Shown: positions 1 to 10,232 of the stretch, one piece after another
How the letters are laid out: the number at the start of each line of letters is the position of its first letter
Position numbering within the stretch: position 1 is the stretch's first letter
Source: Acanthococcus lagerstroemiae
Taxonomy: Eukaryota > Arthropoda > Insecta > Hemiptera > Eriococcidae
Direction: 5' to 3'
Assembly (NCBI GenBank): GCA_031841125.1
Contig: CM063114.1
Span: forward strand, 5,456,001 to 5,520,000
DNA: 64,000 bases
The notes under the pieces: model-generated
Told to the model about the DNA's origin: nothing
What the model saw: only the letters and a program-made list of their open reading frames with translations
The model's database searches: none
Position numbers and translations under genes: made by a program

Positions 1-430
1 TGGCATCACTGACTCAAATGTGTATTAGAATTCTGCCGATTTTTGTAATTTTCGAAGCACTCTGCGCGCGTTTTTGCTTTAAAATAACAGGGGCGTGGAA
101 CCGAAACTGAAACCGGAGCTGCTCCGATTCGGTCTCGGATGTCAGCGAATATGAATTTAGCTATCGCTGCGACCAAAATTCCTAAATTGGCACCGGTTCC
201 ACCAGTGACGTTGAATTTGGCTTGGAATCCAGCTCGGGAAAAAATCGTGTTGACGTGGATTTGTCTATTGGCCTGCCCTCCTATCCTATTTCAAACCGAC
301 ACTGAACTTGATTACAGTTCAGTTCACAGTTCACTTCTGTTGTGCATGTTGCGTGAAGCCAGTCAGTATGATTTAACTCTTCGTGGTCACTATTCAGTTC
401 AGTGGTCCACATTTCCATGGACATTATTTT

Positions 431-651
431 TCCTTCTAGCCATGTGCTCCTTGAACTTGATCTTTGCTGCGCGGCTGCAGTCTGCAGCCGATTAATTTGC
501 AACGCTTAAAAGTTTGACATCTTACATCCGTGGGTATAATTGAGCAAAAACTGTAACCCTCCCCAACACGTTTTACGTTCCACTCGACATTCTTCCAGCT
601 ATGTGCTCATTGATCTTGATCTTATAGCTGCGCGACTGCAGTCTGCAGCCG
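431..651. repeat. Pair of diverged 60-bp direct repeats
   Basis: Two similar blocks lie at 431-490 and 591-651. Both contain the word ATGTGCTC, then CTTGATCTT, and both end in CTGCAGTCTGCAGCCG. About 100 bp separates them. This looks like an old local duplication. The surrounding 1-900 region holds no gene that I recognise. The open frame at 139-495 overlaps the repeat and has no family resemblance. Confidence 0.6.
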
Positions 652-1059
652 TGTTGTTAATATAAATTTCCATTAGGGTATGATACACTTCTGTTTCCTT
701 GACGTCATATTACTGACCTTTTTCCCCCCACTCGCGAGGGACCAAGGCTCCACCCGGCGGCCAGTCCGGAACTTTCTCCGGTGGCTCCATGTATTCGTAT
801 ATGTACAGTAAAATAAAAAATTTGACGCGTCTCTCCTCTCCACTGCCTTGCACACCTTCGATTAGGTTTAGCGTGAGACAAGGAGGAGCGAGCTCGCATT
901 TTTAAACTACATATTGCATATGAAATATTTACACGTTAAAATTTACAACCTTAAGCTAGATACAATTATTCAGTCTGTCTGTTATCCAATGAGTCGGTCG
1001 TTGTCTCAGTCTGCTTCGGGTTGTTTATTGTCTCCTTCGATTTCACGACACTTCCCTGT

Positions 1060-1512
1060 CGGTTACAACAATGACAAACTAATATCACTAGATGTAACAA
1101 ACATGTTTGGGAACATACCAAAACAGGAACTAACAACAATACTGACAAACATCAACTATAAAAACAACACAGGTGGAGCAGCATACGCAAACATCACAAA
1201 ATAAATCATTTACCAAAATTACTGCCAGTTTAATAACGAATATTACGAACAAACAGAAGGCCTAGCAATGGGATCACCACTGTCACCCATTCTAGCCGAA
1301 ATATACATGAACAACTTTGAAAATAACATACTAAACAACAGCAAACACAAGAAAAACATAAAGCTATGGACACGATATGCAGACGACATATTGATCATCT
1401 GGACAGGAACAGACAGACAACTAGACCAATTCCTCGCAGAGACAAATAGCATAAACAACAACATAAAGTTCACAATGGAAAAAGGCAACAAGACCATCAA
1501 CGACAACTACTG
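1060..1512 (+). pseudogene. Penelope-like element reverse transcriptase fragment
   Basis: This is the palm part of a Penelope-like retroelement reverse transcriptase, the enzyme that copies the element's RNA into DNA. Motif A reads LISLDVTNMFGNIP, the next block reads GLAMGSPLSPILAEIYMN, and the catalytic block reads RYADDILIIW. The Penelope family characteristically has SLDV and MGSPLSP in this arrangement. One frame carries all of it, but a TAA at 1202-1204 interrupts the reading just before the IIYQNY stretch, so it is a pseudogene. The N-terminal fingers and the GIY-YIG endonuclease domain are missing, and homology stops abruptly near 1512, where an unrelated minus-strand fragment begins. 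The AT-rich, A-biased codon use fits this element type. Confidence 0.82.
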
Positions 1513-1759
1513 ACTTTGGCACCTCCTGCGCTCTTTGAACAATGTCCACGTCCGCATCATCTCGTGCAATTTTGACGAATATACGACTGGCTCGAAAACG
1601 CGCTTCCAGCATTCGTACAAATCGCGTTTTATTATTGCTACTGGAAAGGAACGACTCTTGTGTGGTGCTGACGATGGTGCTCGCTTGAAAAATTATTTCT
1701 GGCGGCCCGAATAAGCTGAGCGGATATGGGGCTAATTCGTATTGCAAATAATTTTTCAA
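1513..1759 (-). pseudogene. Fragment of an insect repeat-associated protein of unknown function
   Basis: The minus strand encodes YLQYELAPYPLSLF, then SSSNNKTRFVRMLEARF, then ARDDADVDIVQRA and a VVVV strand. I associate this motif order with a large family of uncharacterised arthropod proteins found in many copies, in which an acidic DDAD/GDAD block precedes a hydrophobic strand, somewhat like a PIN-type nuclease core. The nuclease comparison is inference. The stretch between SLF and SSSNN appears shortened relative to what I remember of the family. The fragment abuts the Penelope piece at its C-terminal side, so one of the two was probably inserted into or rearranged against the other. Confidence 0.45.
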
Positions 1760-2240
1760 ATCGTCATCTGCACTAATGGATATACAAATGCGATAAAATA
1801 AGCTGAGAGGGTCAAATTGTTTTTTCTCGAGGTGCCTAAAATAGTTCTTCTATCGTACATTACTCTAATAGCGTATATTTCGTGAGGAAAGTGGGAAACA
1901 ACATCAATTTCTACCATTTTCAAGCGTTCCTACCTCTTTGGAGGCTATCTGAATGGGCTCTGTTCATCCAAATATGGTCATATTGGGTACCATTTGATAG
2001 GAAATTTTAAGGAGAACAATTTTGATCACTTGAAATTTTTCTCTAGGGGGCTTATTTTCCGAGAAAACTCGAAAAAACTGAATTTGGCCGACGTTCGAGC
2101 CCTCCCAAAAAAATTCCGGAGGGGTAGGGGGTAAACTTTTCAAGACACACTTTAGAGGACCCTATAGGGCATATTCCAGAAGAGAAACCTTTGCCCTGAA
2201 TTGTTTCCTTATTGACATAACATCTTGACTACTTTTCCTG
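1760..2240. other. No gene seen
   Basis: This stretch is AT-rich, with several short A and G runs. I see no ORF, RNA gene or terminal repeat. It may be 3' flank of the Jockey-type element that follows on the minus strand. Confidence 0.5.
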
Positions 2241-2244
2241 GGCT

Positions 2245-3113
2245 ACTTCACTTTCTTAGTCTTTTGACAATCATTCGTGAGGTGGTCGGCACCACATATA
2301 GCACATTTCGGGGGTCTTCTACGATATCTCTGACTGTGACCTGTATCTTGGCTCCTCTTACATTGCAGGATTTTATCCGCTTTAGACCTAGGTCCGTTAG
2401 GCTTTTCAATTTTAACTCTAGTGTGTAGAAGATTGGTAATACTTTCGATTTCTGAGTTGCTGTCGTCAGGTTCCAGCTCTACTCGGAACAGTGGTAGTTT
2501 TTATTGTACGTATTTTACCATCGTTTTTCTGTTTGATCTGGACATTCACTACGCTACGGACTTTGTGGCCTGGTAAATTTAGGGATGATGTCGTTCACTT
2601 CAGTGGTGGGGTGCAAGTAACGCAGATAGCAGATACAGGCTCTGTCTTCTTTGACCTGGTAGGTGTGGAAAAATACTGGTCCCATGGACATACAGGTCCT
2701 GGGGGCCGCTTCGTTGTGTAGGATTCTTATAAGCCCTCTGTATTCGTCGACTGTTTCACACTGGATTTTGATCTTACCGGAAGCGCAAGGGCTTTTCGAA
2801 CACAGTTATCGTGTCCTTTCAGTTTTAAGAAGGTATCGAATTCTTTAATGCTAATAACCGACTCGACAAAGATAGGTGGAGGTTTACTCCAGGCTGGAGA
2901 GATTGGCGAGGAGGGCGCATATCTCTTGGCAGCTCTTTGGTTTGGAGTGAACGTTAAAGACTCAAATTTGGTTTTGAGTTCGTTGACTTGCGTTTCTAAA
3001 GTCTTAACTTGGGACCTCAGGAACGCATTTTCGGCTAAGAGAGAGTTCGCGTCGGGCGTTTCGCCGAGCTCATCACTTCGAGTACGATTCGTAACTATTA
3101 CATGTCTGTACAC
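2245..3113 (-). pseudogene. Jockey-type LINE ORF1 (gag-like, CCHC), broken
   Basis: This is ORF1 of a non-LTR retrotransposon, an RNA-binding nucleocapsid-like protein. It begins near 3113 with a coiled-coil stretch (LLAENAFLRSQVKTLETQVN), followed by a PPPIFVESV block typical of Jockey-group ORF1. The frame stops near 2727 and similarity resumes in other frames. Near 2267-2305 the minus strand encodes an intact CCHC knuckle (CAICGADHLTNDC). Just upstream is a decayed knuckle in which two cysteines are replaced (CKRSQDTGHSQRYR). Jockey ORF1 normally carries two or three such knuckles. Several frameshifts show that it is dead. The matching ORF2 is absent, and a different LINE fragment lies directly upstream at 3128-3403. 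Confidence 0.78.
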
Positions 3114-3127
3114 GCTACGTAAGAGAA

Positions 3128-3403
3128 CTAGTCATAAATATAACATACTATCTTGTACAGTTTATCAAGTGCATATTCCTCTAAGATCTGTGATAATTCA
3201 GCTGGTATCTTATCCAGTCCTGGAGCTTTCCCATTCTTTAAATATCTCAGTGCTTTGTCAAATTCACCTCTTAAAATTGAGTCTCCTCTCTCTTCTTCTT
3301 CCATATCTTTCTCCCTTTCCATTCTGTTATTACTATATAGTCCTTCTGAACTGGTATTTTTTCGCGTTTTTTCCTTTTTCTTGTAGCGTGCGCTTAATTC
3401 CAT
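3128..3403 (-). pseudogene. LINE reverse transcriptase N-terminal fragment
   Basis: The minus-strand frame contains RGEFDKALRYLKNGKAPGLD followed by KIPAELSQ. This is the conserved region just ahead of motif A in RTE/CR1-like non-LTR reverse transcriptases. A short charged, lysine-rich linker precedes it. No catalytic FADD block follows, because similarity ends at 3128 against the ORF1 remnant of another element. It is therefore a small isolated piece. A run of T at 3411-3427 lies just outside it. The clade is uncertain. Confidence 0.7.
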
Positions 3404-5124
3404 CCTTCTTCTTTTTTTTTTTTTTTTGCTTTTCTCGAAGTATAATCGTACTCATGTTCAAAAAAACCTGGTCGTCGATGTCGAAAAGGTAGAAACATCA
3501 AAACAGATTAATTGGAATTCCGCTGAGCGAGAATCCTCGTCGTCGTGTTATTTCCATCCCGGATGAATCGGTACAGAAAATCGCGCAGAATACCGAAGAG
3601 GGAATGCAGCTAAAAATTAATCGAAATAACTAGACTGAGAAAACGACGAATCAAAACTTTGGTTCGCGTTAACCTCGTTAAACGAGTGAAATTGTCGAAA
3701 GATTTTGAGCAGATATTACGAGGGGAAACATCGAAGTCGATGGAAAAGTTTTTATAAAAGTATACAAGAACTGTGTACAGAAAACAAAAGACCGGGGGGA
3801 AAAAAGGGGGAAAAACTCGAATAAATGAAATAAGAAGTGCTCGCGAATCATCGAAACAATACGAACTTTATGTACTGAAGTGTACGAGTATGTCTCTTCA
3901 TCCCCCCCCTCCTCTCTCTCTCTCTCAAACGCCGATCTGAGAGAATCGAAGAGGAACCGAAAATTGGACAAGAACGTGTAAGAGTGCAAAAAGGGAAATA
4001 AAACTTTTAACCTTTGTTATTAACTTCCGGCAGCGTTCTTACCTAAATCCCCGGAATACATATATTTCCTCTCCGCACGTACAAGGTATATCATAATTTC
4101 CAGTTAAAATCGAGTTTATTTTATCAAAAATAAACACGATGAAGTCGCTTCGTGTTTTGAATGGCGAAAATCAGTTTGCTTTCATTCTACATAAATATAT
4201 AAGAAACGGCGGAACGCGAACTGTGTTTTATTTTTCGTTCGTATTCTGCGCCGCCGACTATATGGGACTGCGAATTCGTTATTATAAAATTAATTAAGTG
4301 GCAACAAAGGTAATTCGGAACACTCGCAACAGAAAATTAATTAAGCGTACTTAAACTATCCTGAAAAGTCGAATATAGGGACGCGACGGTAACGGGGAAA
4401 ATTATTTTTCTGCTATACCTAGAAATAACGAACGAGTTGCGCGGCGAATTTAATTATTTTATTTCGCTGTACTACAAACCTACACAGCACTTTTCATTTC
4501 AACGTGTATATAGCGTTCGCGCTTCTGCAGACAGAATTAGAGGTTCCTCGTTTGCGTAGCACGGTTCGGTGAACTGACAGGCTATAGGCCTCGAACCCTG
4601 CACATTTTAGCCAGCTTATCCTAACGAACAGCAGACACGTTTGTCAACATTCGCCATCGGTGAAGTTATTTAAAACTATCCGGGGCCAGACACTGCAGAA
4701 CAGTGTTTACAGCCTGCTGGAGAATACCGATTGTTTCGTAGAGTCGTGAGGAGAATTCGCATGAGTCCTTGATCGTTCACACCTCGTGGGACAGTTTAGA
4801 AGTGTTAGTTCTCATCAGAATCGGTGTGCATCTCGCACTGACCGAAATTGTCAACGGCACGTGTATGCTCAAAAGGTCTTGAAGGGGATGTCATCAAGAC
4901 GTTCACTGGTCACGCAATCGAAATTAAAACGCAGTATCGAGAATGAACACATTTTCCTCGAGGTTCGAGAAATCGACCGTGGTTCTTCTTCGTGGGCCAT
5001 GGGCTCCGCAGTACAAAAATAACCGCGAGCGTCCGCCTGCCGCAGATTCTATATTTCGACATCAAGCCACACATGCTATGTGCAAATCCGATAAGACAAG
5101 GAAAGTACAATGTATCGTTTCTGT
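3404..5124. other. No gene seen; simple-sequence patches
   Basis: The region holds a T-run (3411-3427) and a CT-rich patch (about 3901-3926), and is otherwise AT-rich sequence with no terminal repeats. The ORFs at 3678-3989 and 4786-5140 lack recognisable motifs and have no splice-site support. It reads like ordinary intronic or intergenic host DNA. Confidence 0.5.
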
Positions 5125-5130
5125 ACCTAT

Positions 5131-8100
5131 GTCACAGTGAAAGACGATAATTCAGGGAATGTCGACAATAACTAATGAGTATCGACATTGACGGAGTGTT
5201 TCAGTTAAAGTTGATAATTTAAATATTTTTATGAACATTAACAGGGTGTCTATTTTCTGGAAAATCTGGAAAACCTGGAAAAGTCAGGGAATTTTGTCCG
5301 TCTGGAAAAGTCAGGGAATTTAGGAATTTTCAGTATTTTTCACCTGAAAGTCAGGGAATTTTGTAAAAAAAATAGACTGCGAAATTCTGTAGTATTTCAA
5401 ACAGATTTTACCCTACATCTCATTAAAAAAAATTTTCCTTCGCTCCGCTCAGGCAATTTTTTTATCTTTTTTCTTTCATAGGAGAAGGGCGTGGGGAATA
5501 CAACCCCCTCACCATCGCAGTGGTAGATACAGAGTGTGTTGGTGTGATGAAATCGTTTTCATGGTATTCGTTTCGCATCTACATCTTTCTACTAAGGCTG
5601 CTGTACACTTACCGTATTTCGTGACTTTTCACAAACCATATCACGAAAAATATGACCAGGGAAAATTATTTCAAGTTTCGATATATTTTTTCTATTGATT
5701 CATATGGGGAATATCCATCATATGTTTATGATTCATGTAAGATACAGTCAATTGGACCCAACTGGATTGGATTATTAAAAGCATATGAATGCATATTTGT
5801 ATTCTTTTCCTCAGTTTTTGGGCAGATTTTTGGAATATTTGGCCATTTTGGAGAACTTTTCTGGAATATTTCTACTTATCTGCTGGAAAACAATAAAAAC
5901 ATCTGAAAATTCGATAAGAAATGAAATGACAGAAACTGGTTGGTTGTACATTAGCACTCCTATATTTTTTCATTGTTCAAATCCGAATACGGATGTGAGG
6001 TTGTACTTCTGAATTATGTTATCTGTGGCATGTGTTGATTTCTTTATTTGTGATGGACTAAGTTTTTGTGTTTGTAATTTTTGACCATAGACATGGTGTC
6101 ACAATTATTCAGCTTGAAAAATCCTAGATTTTGATACCCATATTGTGTTACTGAATATTTTGAGCATATTTTACACGTGAGGGAATATTTTGACGTATTT
6201 TGGCCTTTCTTGGGGAATATTATACGCGCATATTTCACTGTTTTGTGGACATAAAATAATTTTCCCTGAATATGACGAAACGTGAACCAATCCCTATACA
6301 CTTCTCCCAATATCAGCTGTTTCGTGGGTTTTCATCTCATCCTGCTCGCGAGAATTTGAAAATCGGCGCGAAAAGACGCGAAAATGAAAATATTCGGTGT
6401 AGCTTCTTCCCCAGTGCAAAGATTTTTAGAAAGTCGTAATGAAACGAAAATTGGAAACCAATGAATTCATATTCTGGGACATCCTGCCATCGGGTTTTGC
6501 TTCGGTTCCCCTCTCCTTCGCAAATGTAGATAAGTGTGAATGAAAGGGACTTCCAAGATTTTGGGGGAAGAGCATTGGCCCGCTAGGATTTTCCCCGGGG
6601 GGGGGGGGGCAAAATAGGATTTTCAAGGAAGAAAAAGTCGAAAACTGAGGTATATTTTTTTAAATCGCTGATATTAGAGAACTATGTAAAAATATTGGGG
6701 GCACGTGCCCCCCTGACGATACGTCAGTGGGGAAGAGTAATTAATCCACAAAATTTGAAAAAATCTAAAGACCACATAATAATTATTATCGCGTTACGAA
6801 AGAGTCCATTGTTTTCAAATTATAATTTTTTATTGTATGTAAATTGAAGCCTCTTCCGCCTCCCCTGGTGCCATAATTTTCCAGATCCTAACCACCTTTT
6901 TACTTTCATAGCATTTGTCGTTAGATATGCTGCAGCTTTTTCACCTGGGTTCCAGAATTCATTTTAATAGTTATGTTCCCTCGCCCTAAACCATTCAGTC
7001 TCCACGAGGGAGGGGCTAATTCCGGTTACTCTAGTTTTCCTCAAGTTCCAAATTCTTTACGAGATTCTGAAGTCAATTTTTTGGACAGGATAGCCAACCA
7101 AGCTCCGAGTCGCTGATTTCGAATATTGCCTCAGATCTTTACTCGACCCTTTCCAAAGCACTGTCGTAGTCCGAATTCAGCTTCTCCGGCGAAAAGTTGC
7201 ACGAAGCATCGAAATTGGGGTGATTTTGTGTCGCTTATTTCGAATATCGCTGCCGATTTTTAATCTGGACCAAATTTAAGCTCCCGTGTTTTTTCAGTTG
7301 AGAAATTGTTACGACGTTATTTCCTATTAGCAACACTGTGAATAAATAAAACTGTATTTTTACCCTATTCGGTGGCTTTAATTAGAAAGGGTGAATTTCT
7401 AGTCAACCTTTGCTTGTCCTACGCTCTTGCTGCCTCATTGGTCGCACCAGGAGGAACAGGATCCAAAAATTACCCCTAAAATCGAATACAGTGACCTCGA
7501 AAACCTATAAATCAATTTTAAAATTTTATTCTTTCAGTCTTCTCCCTCCCCCTCTCCATTCACGGTCGGCATTAAGTTACACAAAATAAAAATCTATGAA
7601 GTCTTGAACTGACATTGCATCACGCTGCACCCTATAGAGCGCGTTTTCATTTCCATCATTCAATCTTTACACCCCTTCTGCCACATGCCACAGCTTCATA
7701 AGCACACGGTAGTAAAAAAAAGTTTGTGGAGTGATTGACGATATTCGCTGCTCACGATGTTCGAAAAAATTTTGACTCCTCGTGTACTTTGTATTTAAAG
7801 GGTCTTAAAAACTGAAAAAATTGGCCTGGAAAACCTGGAAAAGTCAGGGAAAATCATTTCCGAACAAGAATGGACACCCTGATTAACTAAGTATTGTATA
7901 CATTAACTAGTGATTATCGATAATCGCTAACAGCACGTGGTGAAAGTTGAAGAAATATTTCTCGTGTCGTCGAAAAGGTAAAAAAGAAAAATTTGGTCAT
8001 TATTTGTACAGGGTAAATCATCCACTTTTGGCCAGGGTACCATCTTTGGCCAGGTTTCTCATAAATTTGCTAGCAAATAAGGACTGGATAATACTGGAAA

Positions 8101-8863
8101 TGTGATTTGTGCACTTTGAAATCAGTGAAAACTGCCGTGTGAATGGTGTGTTGTACTTTCAAGTTTTACGTCACCCATTATTCTTTTTAAAAAGATTGAT
8201 CTGTGGCGGACTTCAAAACTTCAGTAATTCCTTATCAAAACTCTTAAGAATCCAGCAATTGGAAAAATTGTCATGCGAACACTTCCAGGCGGTAATAAAT
8301 TGCACTAGGCAATGTGTTTTTTCAATCATTCGTAGTATTAGTAACGGATTCTGATTTAAAAAACTGGTTTTTACAATGTTTTTCATTAATTAAGAGGCTT
8401 TGCCAAGTGAGGATCTCGAATTTAATGATTTCACCATCTTTGGCCAGCAACCTGTCCGAAGTTGGATACAGTGCTAATCCATTTTTGGCCACCCCTTGTT
8501 AAGAACGAGTTAGAAAAGCTGAAAATTTCTCATAAAATTCACAAGATTCTTCGTTATGTTACTACTGAAGTGTTGCACAAAAAAGAAGAAGAAACAAACC
8601 AATAATTTTTTAAGCAATTTACGAATAAGAAATGACGCATCAAAAATGTAAGATTTGTTTTTATAATACCTACTACAATGCATTGAAACCTGGGAAATTT
8701 GACGTTGTCTGATAATTATTAACTTTCACTGCAAACTGCGAGCGATTATCGATAATCACTAGTTAATGTCCATAAAAATTCAACTTTAACTGAAACAATC
8801 CGTCAATGTAGATAATCACTAGTTATTGTCGGCATTCCCTGAATTATCGACTTCCACTGTAAC
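5131..8863. mobile_element. Foldback DNA element with ~110-bp or longer inverted ends and 6-bp target duplication
   Basis: The left end starts GTCACAGTGAAAGACGATAA and the right end, reverse-complemented, starts GTTACAGTGGAAGTCGATAA. Similarity continues through TTCAGGGAATG, CGACAATAACTA and TTTCAGTTAAAGTTGA, then ATTAACTAGTGATTATCG. The flanks carry a 6-bp direct repeat, ACCTAT, at 5125-5130 and 8864-8869. No transposase is visible. A second element (5242-7881) sits inside the left arm, so the original foldback was only about 1.1 kb. The interior at 8000-8700 repeats short phrases such as ATCTTTGGCCAG but has no gene. The superfamily is not assigned. Confidence 0.75.
5242..7881. mobile_element. 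TIR element with CAGGGTGTC ends, 5-bp target duplication ATTAA
   Basis: The left end starts CAGGGTGTCTATT and the right end, reverse-complemented, starts CAGGGTGTCCATT. Both ends carry copies of the phrase CTGGAAAACCTGGAAAAG and TCAGGGAATTTT/TCAGGGAAAAT. The flanks are ATTAA at 5237-5241 and 7882-7886, a perfect 5-bp duplication. At 18030-18429 there is a related element with the same subterminal phrase, also with a 5-bp duplication. The 2.6-kb interior has short ORFs (5652-6012, 6044-6310 and 6426-6626) without recognisable transposase motifs, and a G-run at 6597-6608. A stretch near 6610-6700 resembles the hAT-MITE interior found at 56400-56500 and 58180-58260. Confidence 0.8.
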
Positions 8864-8869
8864 ACCTAT

Positions 8870-9689
8870 ACTTCGAATTACGAGCATCGCTGCTCCCGAT
8901 CGCATAACCTACACATACCGGCCTTCGAAGATAGTCAAAACGTCCCTCATTTCTCCGCTCATCCCCTGATGGCATCTGCTCTTGGGTGGAGACACCATCG
9001 TCGAACCAATCGATCATTCCTGTATAACTCCTGCATAGTGGCTCAGTCGGTCTCGGTCTCACAGCGCTCGAAATCAGGTGGAGCTCTCGCTGGCATCTTT
9101 TAACCAGCACCTTATCGGACTTAGAAAATTTAAAGTATCGTCGTTACTCTGTAGTGTCGGGTATACAAAAGCTTAGTAGTGGCTGTACCTTAATGTACTA
9201 CTGTTTGTATCTTTTAAAGTATCGTCAAAGTAATCATCCTTTTAGAACATACCTGGTTTTGTTTTTCTCCAGCTCTACCTCTTACATCAGGTTTAATCGT
9301 GAGTCCATTGCTCATGGCTGAGCACTCCGGGGATCCATCAATTTTCTCGACTATCTCGTTCACTATCACTCGCCAACCCCATGGTCTTCGGCACCCCGCA
9401 CTAGCTAGGACAAACAGTGACCGAGTTCAGACCGCTATTCACACTCCTTATGAAATTGAATCACCAAACGGTTTGGTTCGGCCAGTTCTGTGTCTTAAAT
9501 TGGTTAAAAACAGCCAAAATATATTTTGGATTTCCGCTTAGTTAGGTAGCATAAAGCCAGTATCCCAGAACTGACAGGCGATGGTCGCTCAGTGACTAAT
9601 GTAAGGGTACGTGCCTCCCTTATATTCTTAAGAAACGGGCGCGACTTCCAGCGCCGATAAGTTAGTGAACAGGTTTTGTTTCGCTTCCT
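8870..9689. other. No recognised gene
   Basis: An 80-90-codon minus-strand frame occupies 8844-9110 in a locally GC-richer patch. It has no motif I recognise and starts inside the end of the foldback element. Nothing else is supportable here. Confidence 0.4.
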
Positions 9690-9905
9690 CGCACCATTCC
9701 AGCGAACAGAGCGACCGCTGTACTTATGGAGACTGATAGAGTGCGTGCTCTGCTCCTGAATTCTCCTGTCAGTTCTCAGGAACAAGACACTTTACTCGAA
9801 GAACAGGTTACTACCAGATTCGAAGGATTGGCGCTGTGCTATGTGTTGCTTGCTGATCGCTTACTGAACGTTGTGGGACATGCGGGGACATGAGGCTAGT
9901 AATTG
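9690..9905 (+). repeat. SINE-like repeat sharing a core with two tRNA-derived SINEs
   Basis: The block ACTACCAGATTCGAAGGATT and the following GGCGCTGTGC, then CGCTTACTGAA and GGCTAGTAA, match the core of the SINE copies at 25440-25872 (minus) and 30520-30800 (plus). No tRNA-like head is visible here, so it is either a 5'-truncated copy or a different head on the same core. It carries no protein-coding content. Confidence 0.55.
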
Positions 9906-10067
9906 CTCTCATATGGGCAACCATCTTCGGCTCAGAGGAGGAAATACTCTGAACTCCGGAATCATAAGTGCCAATTGTGGCACTTTGTACGAGGAAAATT
10001 AAATTTAGAAATCATATCATCGGGTTTAAAACAAAATTTTTTGCAAGAATGGCAAGCTACTCCTCAA

Positions 10068-10232
10068 CAGTGGCGTGACGGGTGGGAGGCCGAGGAGATC
10101 TGGACCTCTCACCTCCCACCCCACCTGCGATTTTATCAAGTAGTAGTTTTCGTAGTTTTGTCACTTCTGTAGCATCCCTCCCCCTTTGATCGAGACCAGA
10201 TCCCCTCGAACACTAGGCTGGCTACACCACTG
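10068..10232. mobile_element. Short hAT-type MITE
   Basis: The left end reads CAGTGGCGTGACGGG and the right end, reverse-complemented, reads CAGTGGTGTAGCCAGCCTAG. The ~165-bp element belongs to the CAgtGGCGTAGCCA group seen many times in this window. The flanking 8-mers do not form a convincing duplication, so the boundary rests on the terminal repeats alone. Confidence 0.55.

Noticed and set aside
4786..5140. Overlapping plus and minus frames as a small gene
   Set aside because: No motif, no start or splice context that stands out, and the frames on both strands are equally open.
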